From Lomentospora prolificans (lineage: Eukaryota > Ascomycota > Sordariomycetes > Microascales > Microascaceae): 64,000 nt of DNA. The notes under the pieces are model-generated. The model was given only the letters and a program-made list of their open reading frames with translations, was not told where the DNA came from and made no database searches. Where the stretch lies: the NCBI GenBank assembly GCA_029532625.1, contig JARFXM010000006.1, positions 3,286,001 through 3,350,000 of the forward strand, read 5' to 3'. The translations under genes were made by a program, and so were the position numbers. How positions within the stretch are numbered: position 1 is the first letter of the stretch; the number at the start of each line of letters is the position of its first letter. Below are positions 34,038 to 44,667 of the stretch, in pieces.

Positions 34038-36450
34038 ATGGACGAAACAGGCAATCTTAACAATCTCAACCCCATCGCTGTGAGTATTCGCGGGCCAGCG
34101 GACTTTTCGCACATTCCACTGTCCGCCGCCACCCCCACCGAAGCCAAGGTTCACAGCCCGCAATCTCTAACATGAAGCATCATCATTTTCAACCTTAGTG
34201 CAAGCGATGCAAGGACCGCAAAGTACGTATTATTGCAATGTTTCCCAACGATTATCCCCGCCTCGAGCTGCCATACCATGGGTGCGCGCGCGTTCCTGGT
34301 GGCCTCGCCAAGACCAATTTGCCGGGTTGACTCACGCGTCCTGTGGAACATTAGATCCGATGCACTCGTGTGCTTCCTGAATGTGAAAGGTGCAAGGCAC
34401 GCGGCGTCGCATGCGTTTACCCGCAGCGAGCGAAGAGGAAGCCCAGGCCAGTTGCCGATCCGGGGTAGGTCAAAGCTGATCCGTGACCGCACACGCACGG
34501 CATAACCCATAACGCCCACGCCCACGCCCACGCCGCCGGCCGCGATCCGCCCCGAGCCGACAGATTATCTAATTCATTTTTGTCTCCTGCAGATCAGTTG
34601 AGGCTTCCGCGTTGTCCGTCATTCTCGAACGCCTTCAACGTGTCGAAGAGACAATTACCACTTCCAATGCAAACCAGAATGGTGCAAATGAGATTGCAAC
34701 CCCAGCGTGCAGCAACAGCACGGACTCACCAGTGACGGGGCTTGGCAGTCACGGTCCCATTAGTACCATCTCCACGGCACCCTGCTCCATCTGGAGTGAG
34801 ACGGACCCATCTCCCCGGTCCCTCCCGGAGACGTTTGATACGTCTCGTCTGGATGCCACTGCTGCCCTGAACAATGCCGTCGTCGAGGTAGAAAGGATAC
34901 GCGTCAAGGGCCTGGCCGCCGCCACCATCTCCGAGAATATCCATATCCCTCCCGAACTTGCCATTGTCTGGATCAAGAGTAAGGGAGACCGGGCAGTTTC
35001 AAGGAGAAACGCAAAACGACGCACCGCCGCTGACTAGTGTTCACTAGATTATTTCGCCAGGAAACCCGAGGATGCTTTTACCAATTTTATTCCTCGCAAG
35101 TTAATAGAGATGATGCCGGACCTTCAGGACATGCCGCATGTCGACGTTGATCCGGCGATATGGGTCATCTACTATTGCATTTTGTTTGAAGGGTGCTGGT
35201 TCCCCGGCGACGATACAGCGTCACAAAATCACGAAAGATACCTGAGGCAAATATACATCTGCTGTCTCCGGGCTCTGCCAGCATGGCAAAGGCAAGCCAC
35301 GGGATCCGTGATGGATTTTGTCGCGGCACTCTCCATGGTAGGTTTAGGTGCCTTGGCCTCTTGAAGTCGAACCGTTGGCTTGGGCTTCGCACAGTTCACT
35401 CCCTACCCCTTACGGGCTAACATTATCATGCAGAGTCGTACGGCAATCGAATTTTTTGACCACGAGCTCTTTTGGAAGACGTTCAAGTTCACCTGCCGCT
35501 ACGCCCAGGGCCTCAACCTGCACAACCTCGATAGTAACACCACGTCCGGCGCGGTGAACCCCCTCATCGAGAAGTGGGATAGGAAGAGCCTCTGGATGTT
35601 GATGCAAGTTGACCTGTTCTTCCGACTTTTGTGCGACACGCCCCCGGTGCTCGCGTCCAGCCTCGACCACTGGAGGGTCAATCTCCCCAGAATATCCCCC
35701 GAGGAGAGCCAGACGGGCTCGGGTACCGTATCGACATCTTGCTTCATTGTGAGCTCTCGCATAACTCTGATCCTGGCGCAATTCTTCCAGCTCGTAGAAT
35801 CACCGAGTGGAAATCAGGACATGTCTCTTCTGGATCAGACGATGGAACTGTGCCTGGAGATCGAAAAGATATTCAAAGATTGGCAACTCGTACGCGCTCC
35901 ACTCATCATGTCGATTTGCACCCTGTTCCTTTAAACCCCCATCGACGAAGTTGGCTAACACGTGTCATTTTCACAGTACGATTGGATAATTAGACGCTCC
36001 AAGGACTTCAATCTCGCCTGGGTTGTGGGCGACGTCCTCATCACAGGCTACATGGGCATAATCTTCATGCTCCGCAAAGTAGCCGCGCTTCGCTCCGGCG
36101 CTCCGACCCCAATCAACTGTGACGCCGACCTTCCGGACTATCCCATTGTCACGCGGGCCGCCCGCGCCACCTTGCATGTCGCCGACGCCATACTAGGCGA
36201 GCATCCGTTTTCTTCCGTTGTGGCTATGCTATTCGGCGCCTGCCAAATGATCACGCCCTGCGCGTGTCTGTTTCGAGACATCTTTAATTCTGATTCGGTA
36301 GACGCCCACGCCCAAGATATTGCGTTGTTGCAGCGCGTGGCCAAGGGGATGGAGGGAGTGTCGAGGGCAGATACGGACTTTGCGCCGTTGGCGCAGGCGA
36401 TGCAGATGTTGTGTGAGGAAGCAATGAAGAAGGTGGAGGCGCAAGCTTGA
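34038..36450 (+). CDS. Zn(II)2Cys6 fungal transcription factor
   Basis: Seven exons (34038-34079, 34199-34222, 34355-34464, 34593-34978, 35048-35337, 35434-35889, 35977-36450) encode 593 aa; phases agree throughout. The zinc cluster is assembled from exons 2 and 3: C-K-R-C-K-D-R-K-I-R-C-T...C-E-R-C-K-A-R-G-V-A-C, near residues 15-43. Exon 2 is only 24 nt and was recognised because it completes the motif. A likely coiled-coil dimerisation helix follows (ALSVILERLQRVEETI). The rest looks like the fungal-specific regulatory domain (for example Y-F-A-R-K-P-E-D-A-F). It should bind DNA in the nucleus. Intron 3 contains a short ACGCCC repeat. The gene is divergent from the PDR transporter, its most likely target. 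Class is certain; target is inference. Confidence 0.9.
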
Positions 36451-36681
36451 GACGACTTCACTTTCATGGAACTTTTGTGTTTTGGCGGGCGGCGTTGGTC
36501 GGTTATGGGCTATAATAATTTCGAAAGAATGGACTTACCATTCATCCATTGATTTAGGTTCATTCGACGCCCACGATAAAATAAAGTACGGTAATATAGC
36601 TGATATGACGTGACAAGACAAGCATGAGCCAAACCCGCCCGTACTGTGATACCCCTAGTATGCAGAGGCCCAATTGTCCCC

Positions 36682-37155
36682 TTACTGCCATGCGTTTCTC
36701 GGGCTCTCGGGACAATCCCACATTGCATGGCCAGCCCCCGTTTCGTCACAAGTCGGACGGAACAAATCCGTCTCAGCGTGGGCAAAGGCGCACCTGGCAC
36801 CTCGAAAACATTCCCCACGGTTGATACACATCTTATTATACTTCTTGGGCTTCTTGTGGCCTAATACAGTTTTGAATATGCTTTCTTCTTCCATGGTGTG
36901 TCCATACCTGCAGTCGAGCTCTTGGGCGTAATAAACACGCCAATCGCTGTGATGGTGAGATCTCTGTTCATGTCGCTTTGGGTGATATTTCTGTTTTGCG
37001 TTGTAGTTGACGTCTTTAAAACCGTCCCCGCCAGTTAGGGTTTTTTCGATATCCCACACCCCACTGGCGAATAGCACATACTCCGTCATGACACGTCGCT
37101 TCTCAAACGGCGCCGGTTCCGTCTGGCGGAGACCGGCGTACCAAGTAACGTCCAT
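36682..37155 (-). CDS. Small protein with a CCCH-like zinc finger
   Basis: A 157-aa ORF from an ATG at 37155. It contains C-I-N-R-G-E-C-F-R-G-A-R-C-A-F-A-H, a C-x5-C-x5-C-x3-H finger, with a further Cys/His stretch after it (C-D-E-T-G-A-G-H-A-M-W-D-C). The region before is rich in His and Lys. CCCH fingers usually bind RNA. The ORF starts just where the minus-strand ankyrin pseudogene ends, in the same direction, so it may be the surviving 3' part of that broken gene rather than an independent gene. No intron signals were needed. Moderate confidence that it codes; function unknown. Confidence 0.45.
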   Translation of the reverse strand: MDVTWYAGLRQTEPAPFEKRRVMTEYVLFASGVWDIEKTLTGGDGFKDVNYNAKQKYHPKRHEQRSHHHSDWRVYYAQELDCRYGHTMEEESIFKTVLGHKKPKKYNKMCINRGECFRGARCAFAHAETDLFRPTCDETGAGHAMWDCPESPRNAWQ

Positions 37156-38084
37156 TGCTCATGCTTGCCAGCCCCACATGCACTCTATGATGAGGTGCAG
37201 GGCGCCGTAGCGTGGTGACATAGTCATTCCACGCTCGATGAGAAGGATGAGGAGGCTTGGTTGCCAGGTTCGGAGGGCATAGGTGAAACATGCGCCGTGG
37301 ACGAGGGTTAAGTTTGCGTCGTTGGACACCAGAAATTCGACCGCTGGTTGATTCTGTATTCAACTGGAATGGTCAAGTGCACATCTAGGGTCAAGTGAAC
37401 ATCTAGATAGAGCATCTCCGGATTGGGGGCTCATCCGTGACTGATTAGGGTCCCAACCGGCATCAAGGACTTGTAGTAGCGCCATAAGCGGTTTGGTATA
37501 ATCTTTTTTGCTTTCCTCAATTTCTACCAGTTGAATCTCGTCTTAACCCCTGAGAGTAACCGGGCCAAATTACTTGTTGAAGGTAGTGGTAGTCAGGGGC
37601 TTGGAAAGTGAGTTCGTTGAAAACAGGGCGCTCGAAAGTATTTCCGTGAAGCCATTACGTCCCAGCGCTGAGCAATAGATAGCGCGCCACCTCGGGCTGG
37701 GCTGCGAAGGAGGTACGTTCCAAGCCGTATTGAAGAATCGCTTGCGAGATTGGCAGTCTACTTCCCGTCACGAAATTGATTATATCGTCCAGGTGACCCA
37801 TTTTGCATGCCAGGAAAAAGTCTTATCTCGCCATCAACCCGACCGATGGCACCATGCTCCTCAGAATACTCAGGCCTGGGGAGGGCCGGAGGCTGACCAT
37901 TGGTAGTATCATGCTTTGTCTCTTGCTCGCCTTTATCTTTGGCCTTTCTTCGTGCCTTCTCCTCCGCATCTTTCCGCCACTGCGTATCGTTTGCACGCTC
38001 CATGGATGCGATTTCATCCTGAACACGTCGTCGCTCGTGATCTCGCTCTTCACGTGCCAGCTGGGTATTCTGCTCCTCATCCAT
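37156..38084 (-). pseudogene. Ankyrin-type gene broken by frameshift and stops
   Basis: An ATG at 38084 opens a charged coiled-coil N-terminus rich in E, R and K (RRRVQDEIASMERAND...). After E-I-R-L-F a one-base shift in an A5 run (plus strand 37815-37819) moves the reading to L-A-C-K-M-G-H-L-D-D, a typical first ankyrin helix. The new frame continues (GLERTSFAAQPEVARYLL) to a TAA (37655-37657) and resumes after it with LHGNTFERPVF. Another frame change leads to ALLQVLDAGWDPNQ, then a stop, then AVEFLVSNDANLT and LLILLIERG. Order and spacing fit a known style of fungal ankyrin proteins. The damage is extensive, so no intact product is expected. Confidence 0.7.
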
Positions 38085-38708
38085 CTCGATGGAGAGATAC
38101 GGTAGCCGACTATATGCAGTTTCGAAACTTGCTAAAGCGGCATGATTGCTTTAGTGTATTTAATGCGGGGGTGGTTAAATTACTCGTAATTCTAGTGGTG
38201 ATCTTTTGGATGGTGATCCATGATCTAAGTGTATTGATGCCCCAAAATCATGCGTTGATTAATGGCAGACTATTATCAGCCACAGCATTCTGAGACCGTG
38301 CTGGAGATGCTGGCTAAAGAGGTCAATTAGTATATGGCGAAGCAGCACATTCACCACATCTCAAAATAAACTTCCACTGCTTTGGCTGTAGCTGATAGAT
38401 GATATGGAGCCAGTGTCAGTCTGCCGCCACAGAACCTAGTATGAGACTTCAATGAGCTCCTATATTTTGTCTTTGAGTTCCGACGGCGTGACACATGAAT
38501 ATTACAGTGTCCAGAGACCTGGGGGAGGACGGCCCAAGTTGAAACAGTCTGGAAAAACACGGAAAAAGTCTAAGAAGATATTGGCAACATTGTTATCAAT
38601 GTCAGGGGCTGGTGGGCCCAGCTCTGTGTCCTCGGGACATTTTCATTCGGAGATCCAGAACTTGTCCTTCAGCCAGCAGCAAGCGGAATCTCAGCTCAGA
38701 ATAAACTC
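38085..38708. other. Gap between ankyrin pseudogene and 2EXR gene
   Basis: About 620 nt of flanking sequence. The plus-strand ORF near 38452-39015 is mostly antisense to the 2EXR gene. No feature is supported. Confidence 0.5.
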
Positions 38709-39926
38709 TTATGTCAAACACGCCAACGCCAACTCAGGCCAGTACGCTGAAAGATCGGTCACCTTCTTCATCCGCGCATTGTACCCCACCATATCCCCCG
38801 CCGCCTCAACAGGGAAGAGCCAGAACCCAATGGCAGGTCTCACCGCTTTGGAAAGCTCTTCAGGACCTTCTATGGGAGGATCCTTCTTCGCGAACCGGCG
38901 CACCGAGGCCCGCCGGAGCTTCTGCGTCCTGAGCCACCCTTCTTCCTCCTCCTTCAGCGAGAGATGCGCCGTCGCGACGTCCCAGATTAGACCGCTTCTC
39001 GGAGAGGCGCGATAGGCGAAGAGGATGCGCTCCCGCGCCGGTTGCGCGGGATGTGCCTGCCACATCTCTAGGAGCTCTCGCCACTGCACCCGCCGACTTC
39101 GTGGGTCGGAAGACGCAGTCAGGACGTATTTTAGCTCCGGCCCAATAGGTCGAGGATCCCGCTTCACTAGTTCGAAGCGAGGCGTGTGCCCCATTATGGG
39201 CATGGAGTGGTTGAACCTGACACCAATCTTGTCATCGTCGAAACCGTGGTAGGGGAGGATCTGGCGACCCAAGAGGGAATGGGCTACCCAGATAACTTCT
39301 CGGACCCGCGATAGGAAAGCAATAAAGGCGGCTTGTGCCGGGGGTTCGGTGATTTCGTCGCCGAAATACCGCAGCTTCGTTAAGGTATTGGGGCCCAGGG
39401 CAACGTTCACGAGCCCGACATTTCGCGGATCGTTGGCGTGAACGTCGTGGCTAAAGGCTACCACGTCACTCACTTGCCCCTTAAGGTCAAGGAAATCTAA
39501 CTCAGGGTTGAAGTAGAGCATGGCTTCGACTTTTCTCTCATACTCATCTGGATACCGCTGGAAAGAACATGGCAGATGGACGCGGTAGAAGGAGAGGGCC
39601 GCCCGCCGCGCCTCCCGGGTTACGCGTAGCAGCTTACTGTGTATCTGGAGGCCGTGGACTATGATTTCGTAATCGCGACCGCTGACCGGCTTTCCTAGGG
39701 CATTTTTGGTCTGGTAAGGACGACGGCCGCTCCCGGATTGGGTTCGCTTGTCCTCCGGCGGAGGGGCGATTTCGACTTCGAGCAGGCGATGGCGTTCGAG
39801 GGAGGCGTGCCAGATGGCTATTCGGAGATCGGCTGGGAGCCTGGGGAAACTTGTGAATGAGACGTCCTCCGGGCGATAGTAGGATGGGTTGATGATTTGC
39901 AGGTGCGGTGGTGGAGGGGGAGGCAT
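38709..39926 (-). CDS. 2EXR-domain protein
   Basis: A single-exon ORF of 405 aa from the ATG at 39926; an upstream in-frame extension lacks a good reason for inclusion. After a poly-proline start (MPPPPPPHLQ) comes the hallmark of fungal 2EXR proteins: F-T-S-F-P-R-L-P-A-D-L-R-I-A-I-W, then residues placing resident strands (RLLEVEI, LLRVTREARRAAL, VEAMLYFNPELDFLDL). This family is very large in ascomycetes and has no known biochemical activity. No signal peptide or membrane segment is present. The family call is confident; the role is unknown. Confidence 0.8.
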   Translation of the reverse strand: MPPPPPPHLQIINPSYYRPEDVSFTSFPRLPADLRIAIWHASLERHRLLEVEIAPPPEDKRTQSGSGRRPYQTKNALGKPVSGRDYEIIVHGLQIHSKLLRVTREARRAALSFYRVHLPCSFQRYPDEYERKVEAMLYFNPELDFLDLKGQVSDVVAFSHDVHANDPRNVGLVNVALGPNTLTKLRYFGDEITEPPAQAAFIAFLSRVREVIWVAHSLLGRQILPYHGFDDDKIGVRFNHSMPIMGHTPRFELVKRDPRPIGPELKYVLTASSDPRSRRVQWRELLEMWQAHPAQPARERILFAYRASPRSGLIWDVATAHLSLKEEEEGWLRTQKLRRASVRRFAKKDPPIEGPEELSKAVRPAIGFWLFPVEAAGDMVGYNARMKKVTDLSAYWPELALACLT

Positions 39927-40484
39927 GGCGGCAGAGAGGGACAATATTGAATGCTTCACTATTGACGCGAACAGTAGAGAGAAGCAAATGGCTTCATATT
40001 CGCAGAGCAAGGTCATTTGATGCGGTGACAGTCCTAAATAGGCTCAGGGATCTCCGGTCCCCAACACCCTGGCACCCCGCCTTGTCCATGAAAGGTGCTT
40101 GCTGGCTACACGGTTTTCATTGGATGGTACGAGGAGGCTATGCCGAGTATAGCCCCAAACACGGGCTAAGTATATTGCAGCGGATCAATAGCACTGCGGC
40201 CCAGACAGATTGGTGTCAGAGAGAAAGAGCAAGTTTTAATACGAACAGTATCTCGAATCGGAACAGTCCAGGTAAATACAAAGTCGACTCCTGGAATCCC
40301 AGCGCTAATCTATGCCCGCTGTTTATTCCTTGTGTAACCCAATTGTGGCCCGCACCGAACACCTCTCACCTAATTGATAATACGCCAGGCCGAGTGCAAA
40401 CCGGCCAGTCTAACACGAAAGAAAGAGTTGAGGGCAAACAAAAAAAAAAAAAAAAAGAGAAAAAAAATTCAGCATCACGAATTT
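39927..40484. other. Gap with a 17-base A tract
   Basis: Promoter of the 2EXR gene and 3' flank of the next minus-strand gene. A homopolymer of 17 A lies at 40440-40456, followed by a shorter one. No gene is supported. Confidence 0.55.
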
Positions 40485-42102
40485 TCAGGGTTCCATGTGA
40501 ACCGCGCAGTTGGGGTCGACCTCAATCTGGCCGACCTGACCAAACGGGTGATACTCGCGGCGAACAACTCCACAGTCAACCAAGCGCTGCAAAGCCCCCC
40601 AAATGGACACGTAGAAGGGCTCCAAGGCCTCGATCTCACCCGCGAGGTCCGGAAACTCGACCAACTCGGGCGAAGTAGGCCTCGTGTCCACCGTGTACAA
40701 CCACCCGCGCATATCCGTCATTTCGTCGCGCCCCACGGCGTCGATCAGCCCATTGAAAGCCGTACGGAGCTGGAAGTACCCCCGCTCTTCGCCCAAGCTC
40801 ATGTGCAATAGGTAGCCCTTGTAATTGTTGGAGTTTTTGGGCTTTCCGACGAGGACCACTCCCGGGCATGTGCCATAATCACGCGACCACACACCAGGTC
40901 GGCCGCGTTGGGTGAAGTCCACGCCACCAGGGAGTATCTCGGTGTAGCCGATTGGGGGATCCGCGCGCGCCTGCAGGTCGCCACGCTCTGCACCTCTCTT
41001 AGAAGCTTGCCCGGGCTTTTTCCATGGCGAGGCGCAGAACTGGTTGAGCAATTCCGCGGCCCGTCCGGCTGGAGCTTGGAGGAGGTCCAGCAAGCCTAGA
41101 TCAGCGGCACGTTTGGTACCGCGCTTGGGCTTGTCGGTGCTTCTGGCGGCACAAGCATTCTCGGCAGTGGTCGTGCTGGTGGTGCTAGCAGTCGTCGTCG
41201 TCTTTTCAGACTCGGAAGGCTTGGTAGTAGGGCTCGGAACGTCGGCTGTATTGGGATTGTCATCGGGTCCCTTCTCCTTAGGAGGAGGGTCCGGCTTAGG
41301 ATCCGGCTTCTTGCAGGCCGCCTTATTCTTCCGTACGCATCCTATGCTGGTACCCGTCGAGTCTGGCGCATTGGTGAGCACGCCAAAGATCGTGCCGAGG
41401 AGGTCAAAGTTCCAGTCTGGCAAGTTGCACGCCGGACCGACCCAGCCCCCGAAGAAGTCGGCCACCTCGCTGCCATTCTCGATAAAGGTCTTGGCGCCTT
41501 GCACAGCCAACCTCACGCCGTCACTGGCGATCTTGGCCTCGAAGCCCCCAGGGACTAGAAGGAGCCCAGTCTGAATGATGGTGTCGAAGGTTGACAGGAA
41601 GACGGAGCAGATGACCTCGTCTAGCTGCTGGAGGGCGTCAACGACGATGTCCAGGAAGACTTCGGCCACTTCCTCGATGCCGTCGCAGATGCATACGCCT
41701 GGGGTGTAGTCATTCCCATCATCGTCCTGCCAGACGATGCTTGGGTCTATTTCTTCCTTTTTCTCCACGGGCCCGCGGCACTGAGTTGTTTCCACAGTCC
41801 CTTGTCAGCAACTTGGTCCTATATCGGCGTTGGGGGAATAGACAAATCCTTTCACTTACTCCTATAGCCCCTTCCTTTTTCTCGACCTCTTTGCAATACT
41901 TTACGCAAGGACGCGCGGCCCTTTCCGGGTCAAAGATGTCAAAGTACGAGAAACACACACCGGGTTTCTCCCATGCTGCTATGGTCTGCGAGTCAGGCTG
42001 TCGATCGCGGCGCGCAATCGAGCCTAAGCCAGCGGGGACGACCTGGGCGATGGCCGAGCTGGCGCTCAGGACGAACATAGACAGGGGTGAGATGAGCCTC
42101 AT
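40485..42102 (-). CDS. Secreted two-domain protein, Thr-rich linker, unknown
   Basis: Two exons (42102-41860 and 41780-40485; 79-nt intron) give 512 aa. Residues 1-20 (MRLISPLSMFVLSASSAIAQ) are a signal peptide. The first domain has several Cys (WEKPGVCFSYFDIFDPERAA, then C-V-K-Y-C-K-E, C-R-G-P, G-V-C-I-C-D-G). The donor and acceptor were chosen to keep this pattern in frame. A Pro/Lys region and a Thr/Ser-rich linker (KTTTTASTTSTTTAE) follow. The C-terminal domain of about 200 residues contains Y-G-T-C-P-G-V-V-L-V-G and, some 17 residues after the Cys, G-Y-L-L-H-M-S. This Cys/His arrangement recalls the CheD/CNF deamidase fold, but that is a guess from spacing. I do not recognise the family with certainty. 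Likely extracellular. Confidence 0.65.
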
Positions 42103-44139
42103 TGCCAACGATGGAGAGATGGTCTGGAGATGTTATGTAAAAGGTGTAAATCCGCGGTATTACGTCGGGATGGTTTTGAGGAGCTCAAGCAGAACGAAAC
42201 ATTTAGATGTCCAGGGGCATTATTCCTTTTTGTACTCGCGAAAGGCCATGACATCGACACCTAGAGCTACCATAAATATAGTTCCCACGGTTTAGAAGCC
42301 CACGCCGGACTTGAGTCTTTCCCAAATGCATTCGGCGCCTACGAAGCTCTGTTGGCGAGGCACACGGATGCGCTTGTGAGACCCTCCTATATCCCCAAAT
42401 AGAGTTCATCAAGAGACTTCGCCATCCCCGGATACCGGAGTAAAACCCTCCCCGCGAGGGCGCTAACTAGTATTACAGAGTTTCGATATGTCGTAGGGGG
42501 CCGAAGGATTCGCGAGTGGCCGGTGGTAGAAAATTCTCATGTTATGGTATAGAGGACACCCGAATATGGGCGAAGCTCGAGTGATCAACTCTGTGCGGCA
42601 CGGGCGACTGTGCCTGTCCAACCTGTGCTGACTGCAGAAAGCCAAGCTTGAACTGGATTTCGTTGGCGGCTCATCCCCGCGCTCCGCCTGCTCGCGCGTC
42701 TAAGCCGCTAGGAAGCGGCACGGATTGATGGCAGAAAGCCTACGTACAGAATTGGTATTTGTTATTTACCGGAAACAGCTGAATGCTAACCGCTGGATCA
42801 TAAGTGGAAGATACAGTCGTCGCTGTGTGGTATTTCCGCGTGCAAAGAATGGCCTACATTGTTCCAGCCTCACTGCATCCCGAACTGAAGGCGCCACGAC
42901 GACCGTATGACCCCCTACGACCCGGCGACTATCATGAGATGTTGCCGACGAAGTACGTACGCGCCTCTCTTTCCGGGCCTAGCTTTAGATACTTTTTCGA
43001 TCTAGGCTATCGATTCGTAGTAGCGCACAGCGGTGCCTTCGTTGAAGATTGCTATGTATCGAAACCCTGGAAAGAGACTGTGAAATCCTGAGCAATCAGT
43101 GTCAGTGAGCCAGAAAGACAGCAGAAGTTGGGCGAGGAATTCGCGTCCCAATACTGATTGGTTATAGGCTGTTGCGCGCATCTTGTCCCTGGGAAGGAGA
43201 GGGAGGGGGGTCATTTTCCGGACTGAGCAACGTGTGAAGTATCGACAATAGACAGACGGCGTCCAGAGTATGGCTCGTAAGGGCGGAAGGGGTTTATAGA
43301 GATTTGTATTGTCGTCATCGTGCGCTAGAGCCGTCCATCCAAAGAGCCCTGGGCGCCTCGCGGTTCCGAGATGGCATCGCGATATTAATAGGCGCACGGT
43401 CACCATAATCATGGTCACGTGCGTAGATGCTGGACTCCGAAGCTCCCGAATCTCCATCTAATTAGCCGACGCGCAACTACTCTGGAGCGATCGAAAGTCC
43501 ATTGTCGCCTTCCTTCTGCAAGTGTGCCGACCATATACCTTCATGAGTTATCTTCGTCAAACTCGCTTCCCAACTGCCTCGGGACTTTGAAAACGCGGCC
43601 GTACAGTGCGTGAAATATCCGGCAGAGTGTCGAAAATGTCCAGCTCCAACCATGATGCCTCAAGAATAAGCATTTAGCCGAAGTATACAATCCGCAAGTG
43701 CTAGTTTTATTAGTCCGAGACCAGGGACCCTCTCTACGCCTTCTAGTGAAAAGATTTCTCGTTCTCGATCGATCAATTGGGTCTACGTCTGCTTGTAATG
43801 TTCTACCTCTCCCTGGCTCAGGCATCATTATAGTTCCTAAGAAAGATGATGGAAATCAATAAGTGCAATGGTAATAGCTATTGAATAGCTACTGAAGGGT
43901 CTTAATTTGGCGAGCTTTAAGTGTTGGCCAAAAAAAATAATGTCATATCTATAGGTCCATGGATGATTTCTCTCTTCAATATTCTGTGCGATAATTATCG
44001 AGTGGGAAATACACTAGATAACGATAGGAGATTTGAAACTCTAGCCATATCTCAACACTGAATAAAGCTAAGTACATATAAAACCTCTTCTCAAGTGCGT
44101 AGGGCTCTGCAAAATCTGGTGCCGCCACAGACCCCAAAT
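42103..44139. other. 2-kb gene-poor gap
   Basis: Promoter of the secreted-protein gene and 3' flank of the WD-like gene. Short ORFs near 42849-43091 and on the minus strand at 43002-43457 have no recognisable domains. A short V-P-K-K-D-D-G stretch near 43830 hints at a reverse transcriptase but is too small to call. Confidence 0.45.
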
Positions 44140-44667
44140 CTAGCGGCATCCCGTGGCTCGATTCGACAGGCACTGAGTGGTGCAGACGCCACGAAGAGAC
44201 ACGTTCCGCACCAGGCCCGAGTTGTTGCGCGCGCTAACGCATTGGTTCAAAACGGTCTCGGCGGCGCCAATGAGATCCCCCTGGGTTAGGCCCGAGACGA
44301 CCTCAGACCAGCTGACGCAGCACTGGCTTCCGTTCTGATTCAGACAAATAGACCGTGGGCTTGGACCGACAGTAATCGCCGAGTTCGTGCGGAGGCTTCC
44401 GATGAGCTGTCGGCAGGAATTGACACTTGGGCTGTTGCTTCCGTTGCACTCCAGACTGCGGTCACCGCATTGGCGGCGGTGCAGATCACGACCGGCGAGG
44501 TCTCCGGGCGGGTACCCGTGGAAGGTCAGGACGGCGCCATTGAGGAGGACTTCGGAGCTGAGAACCACAAGGTCGCTCTCGCTGTCCTCAACTGGGATAC
44601 CCTGGGCTGGATGCACGCCGAGGGTAAGGGCGGCAAAGGCAACAATGACGTTTCGTAGAAAGATCAT
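44140..44667 (-). CDS. Small secreted WD-like cysteine-rich protein
   Basis: A 175-aa single-exon protein from the ATG at 44667. The signal peptide is about residues 1-23 (MIFLRNVIVAFAALTLGVHPAQG). A dibasic R-R just before Q-C-G-D-R could be a Kex2-type processing site releasing the mature domain. That domain has eight Cys in a pattern including C-R-Q-L-I, S-I-C, Q-C-C-V-S-W-S, L-N-Q-C, V-C-T-T-Q-C-L-S-N-R and G-C. I recognise this as the fungal 'WD-like' secreted family (named for a motif, not WD40). Function is unknown; its size and Cys content fit an effector-like secreted protein. Start is chosen because the signal peptide begins there. Confidence 0.7.
   Translation of the reverse strand: MIFLRNVIVAFAALTLGVHPAQGIPVEDSESDLVVLSSEVLLNGAVLTFHGYPPGDLAGRDLHRRQCGDRSLECNGSNSPSVNSCRQLIGSLRTNSAITVGPSPRSICLNQNGSQCCVSWSEVVSGLTQGDLIGAAETVLNQCVSARNNSGLVRNVSLRGVCTTQCLSNRATGCR

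Noticed and set aside
38452..39015. 187-codon plus-strand ORF
   Set aside because: Mostly antisense to the 2EXR gene and without a recognisable domain.
42849..43091. Plus-strand ORF of about 80 codons starting MAYIVPASLH
   Set aside because: No domain, signal peptide, or supporting splice sites; similar chance ORFs occur throughout the gaps.
43780..43870. Possible reverse-transcriptase fragment (V-P-K-K-D-D-G)
   Set aside because: Only about seven suggestive residues before a stop; no neighbouring polymerase motifs, LTRs or other open frame, so chance is likely.
44140..44667. Hydrophobin
   Set aside because: Size, secretion signal and eight Cys invited this, but the Cys spacing lacks the usual two CC pairs, and the QCCVSWS...CLSNR pattern fits the WD-like family better.
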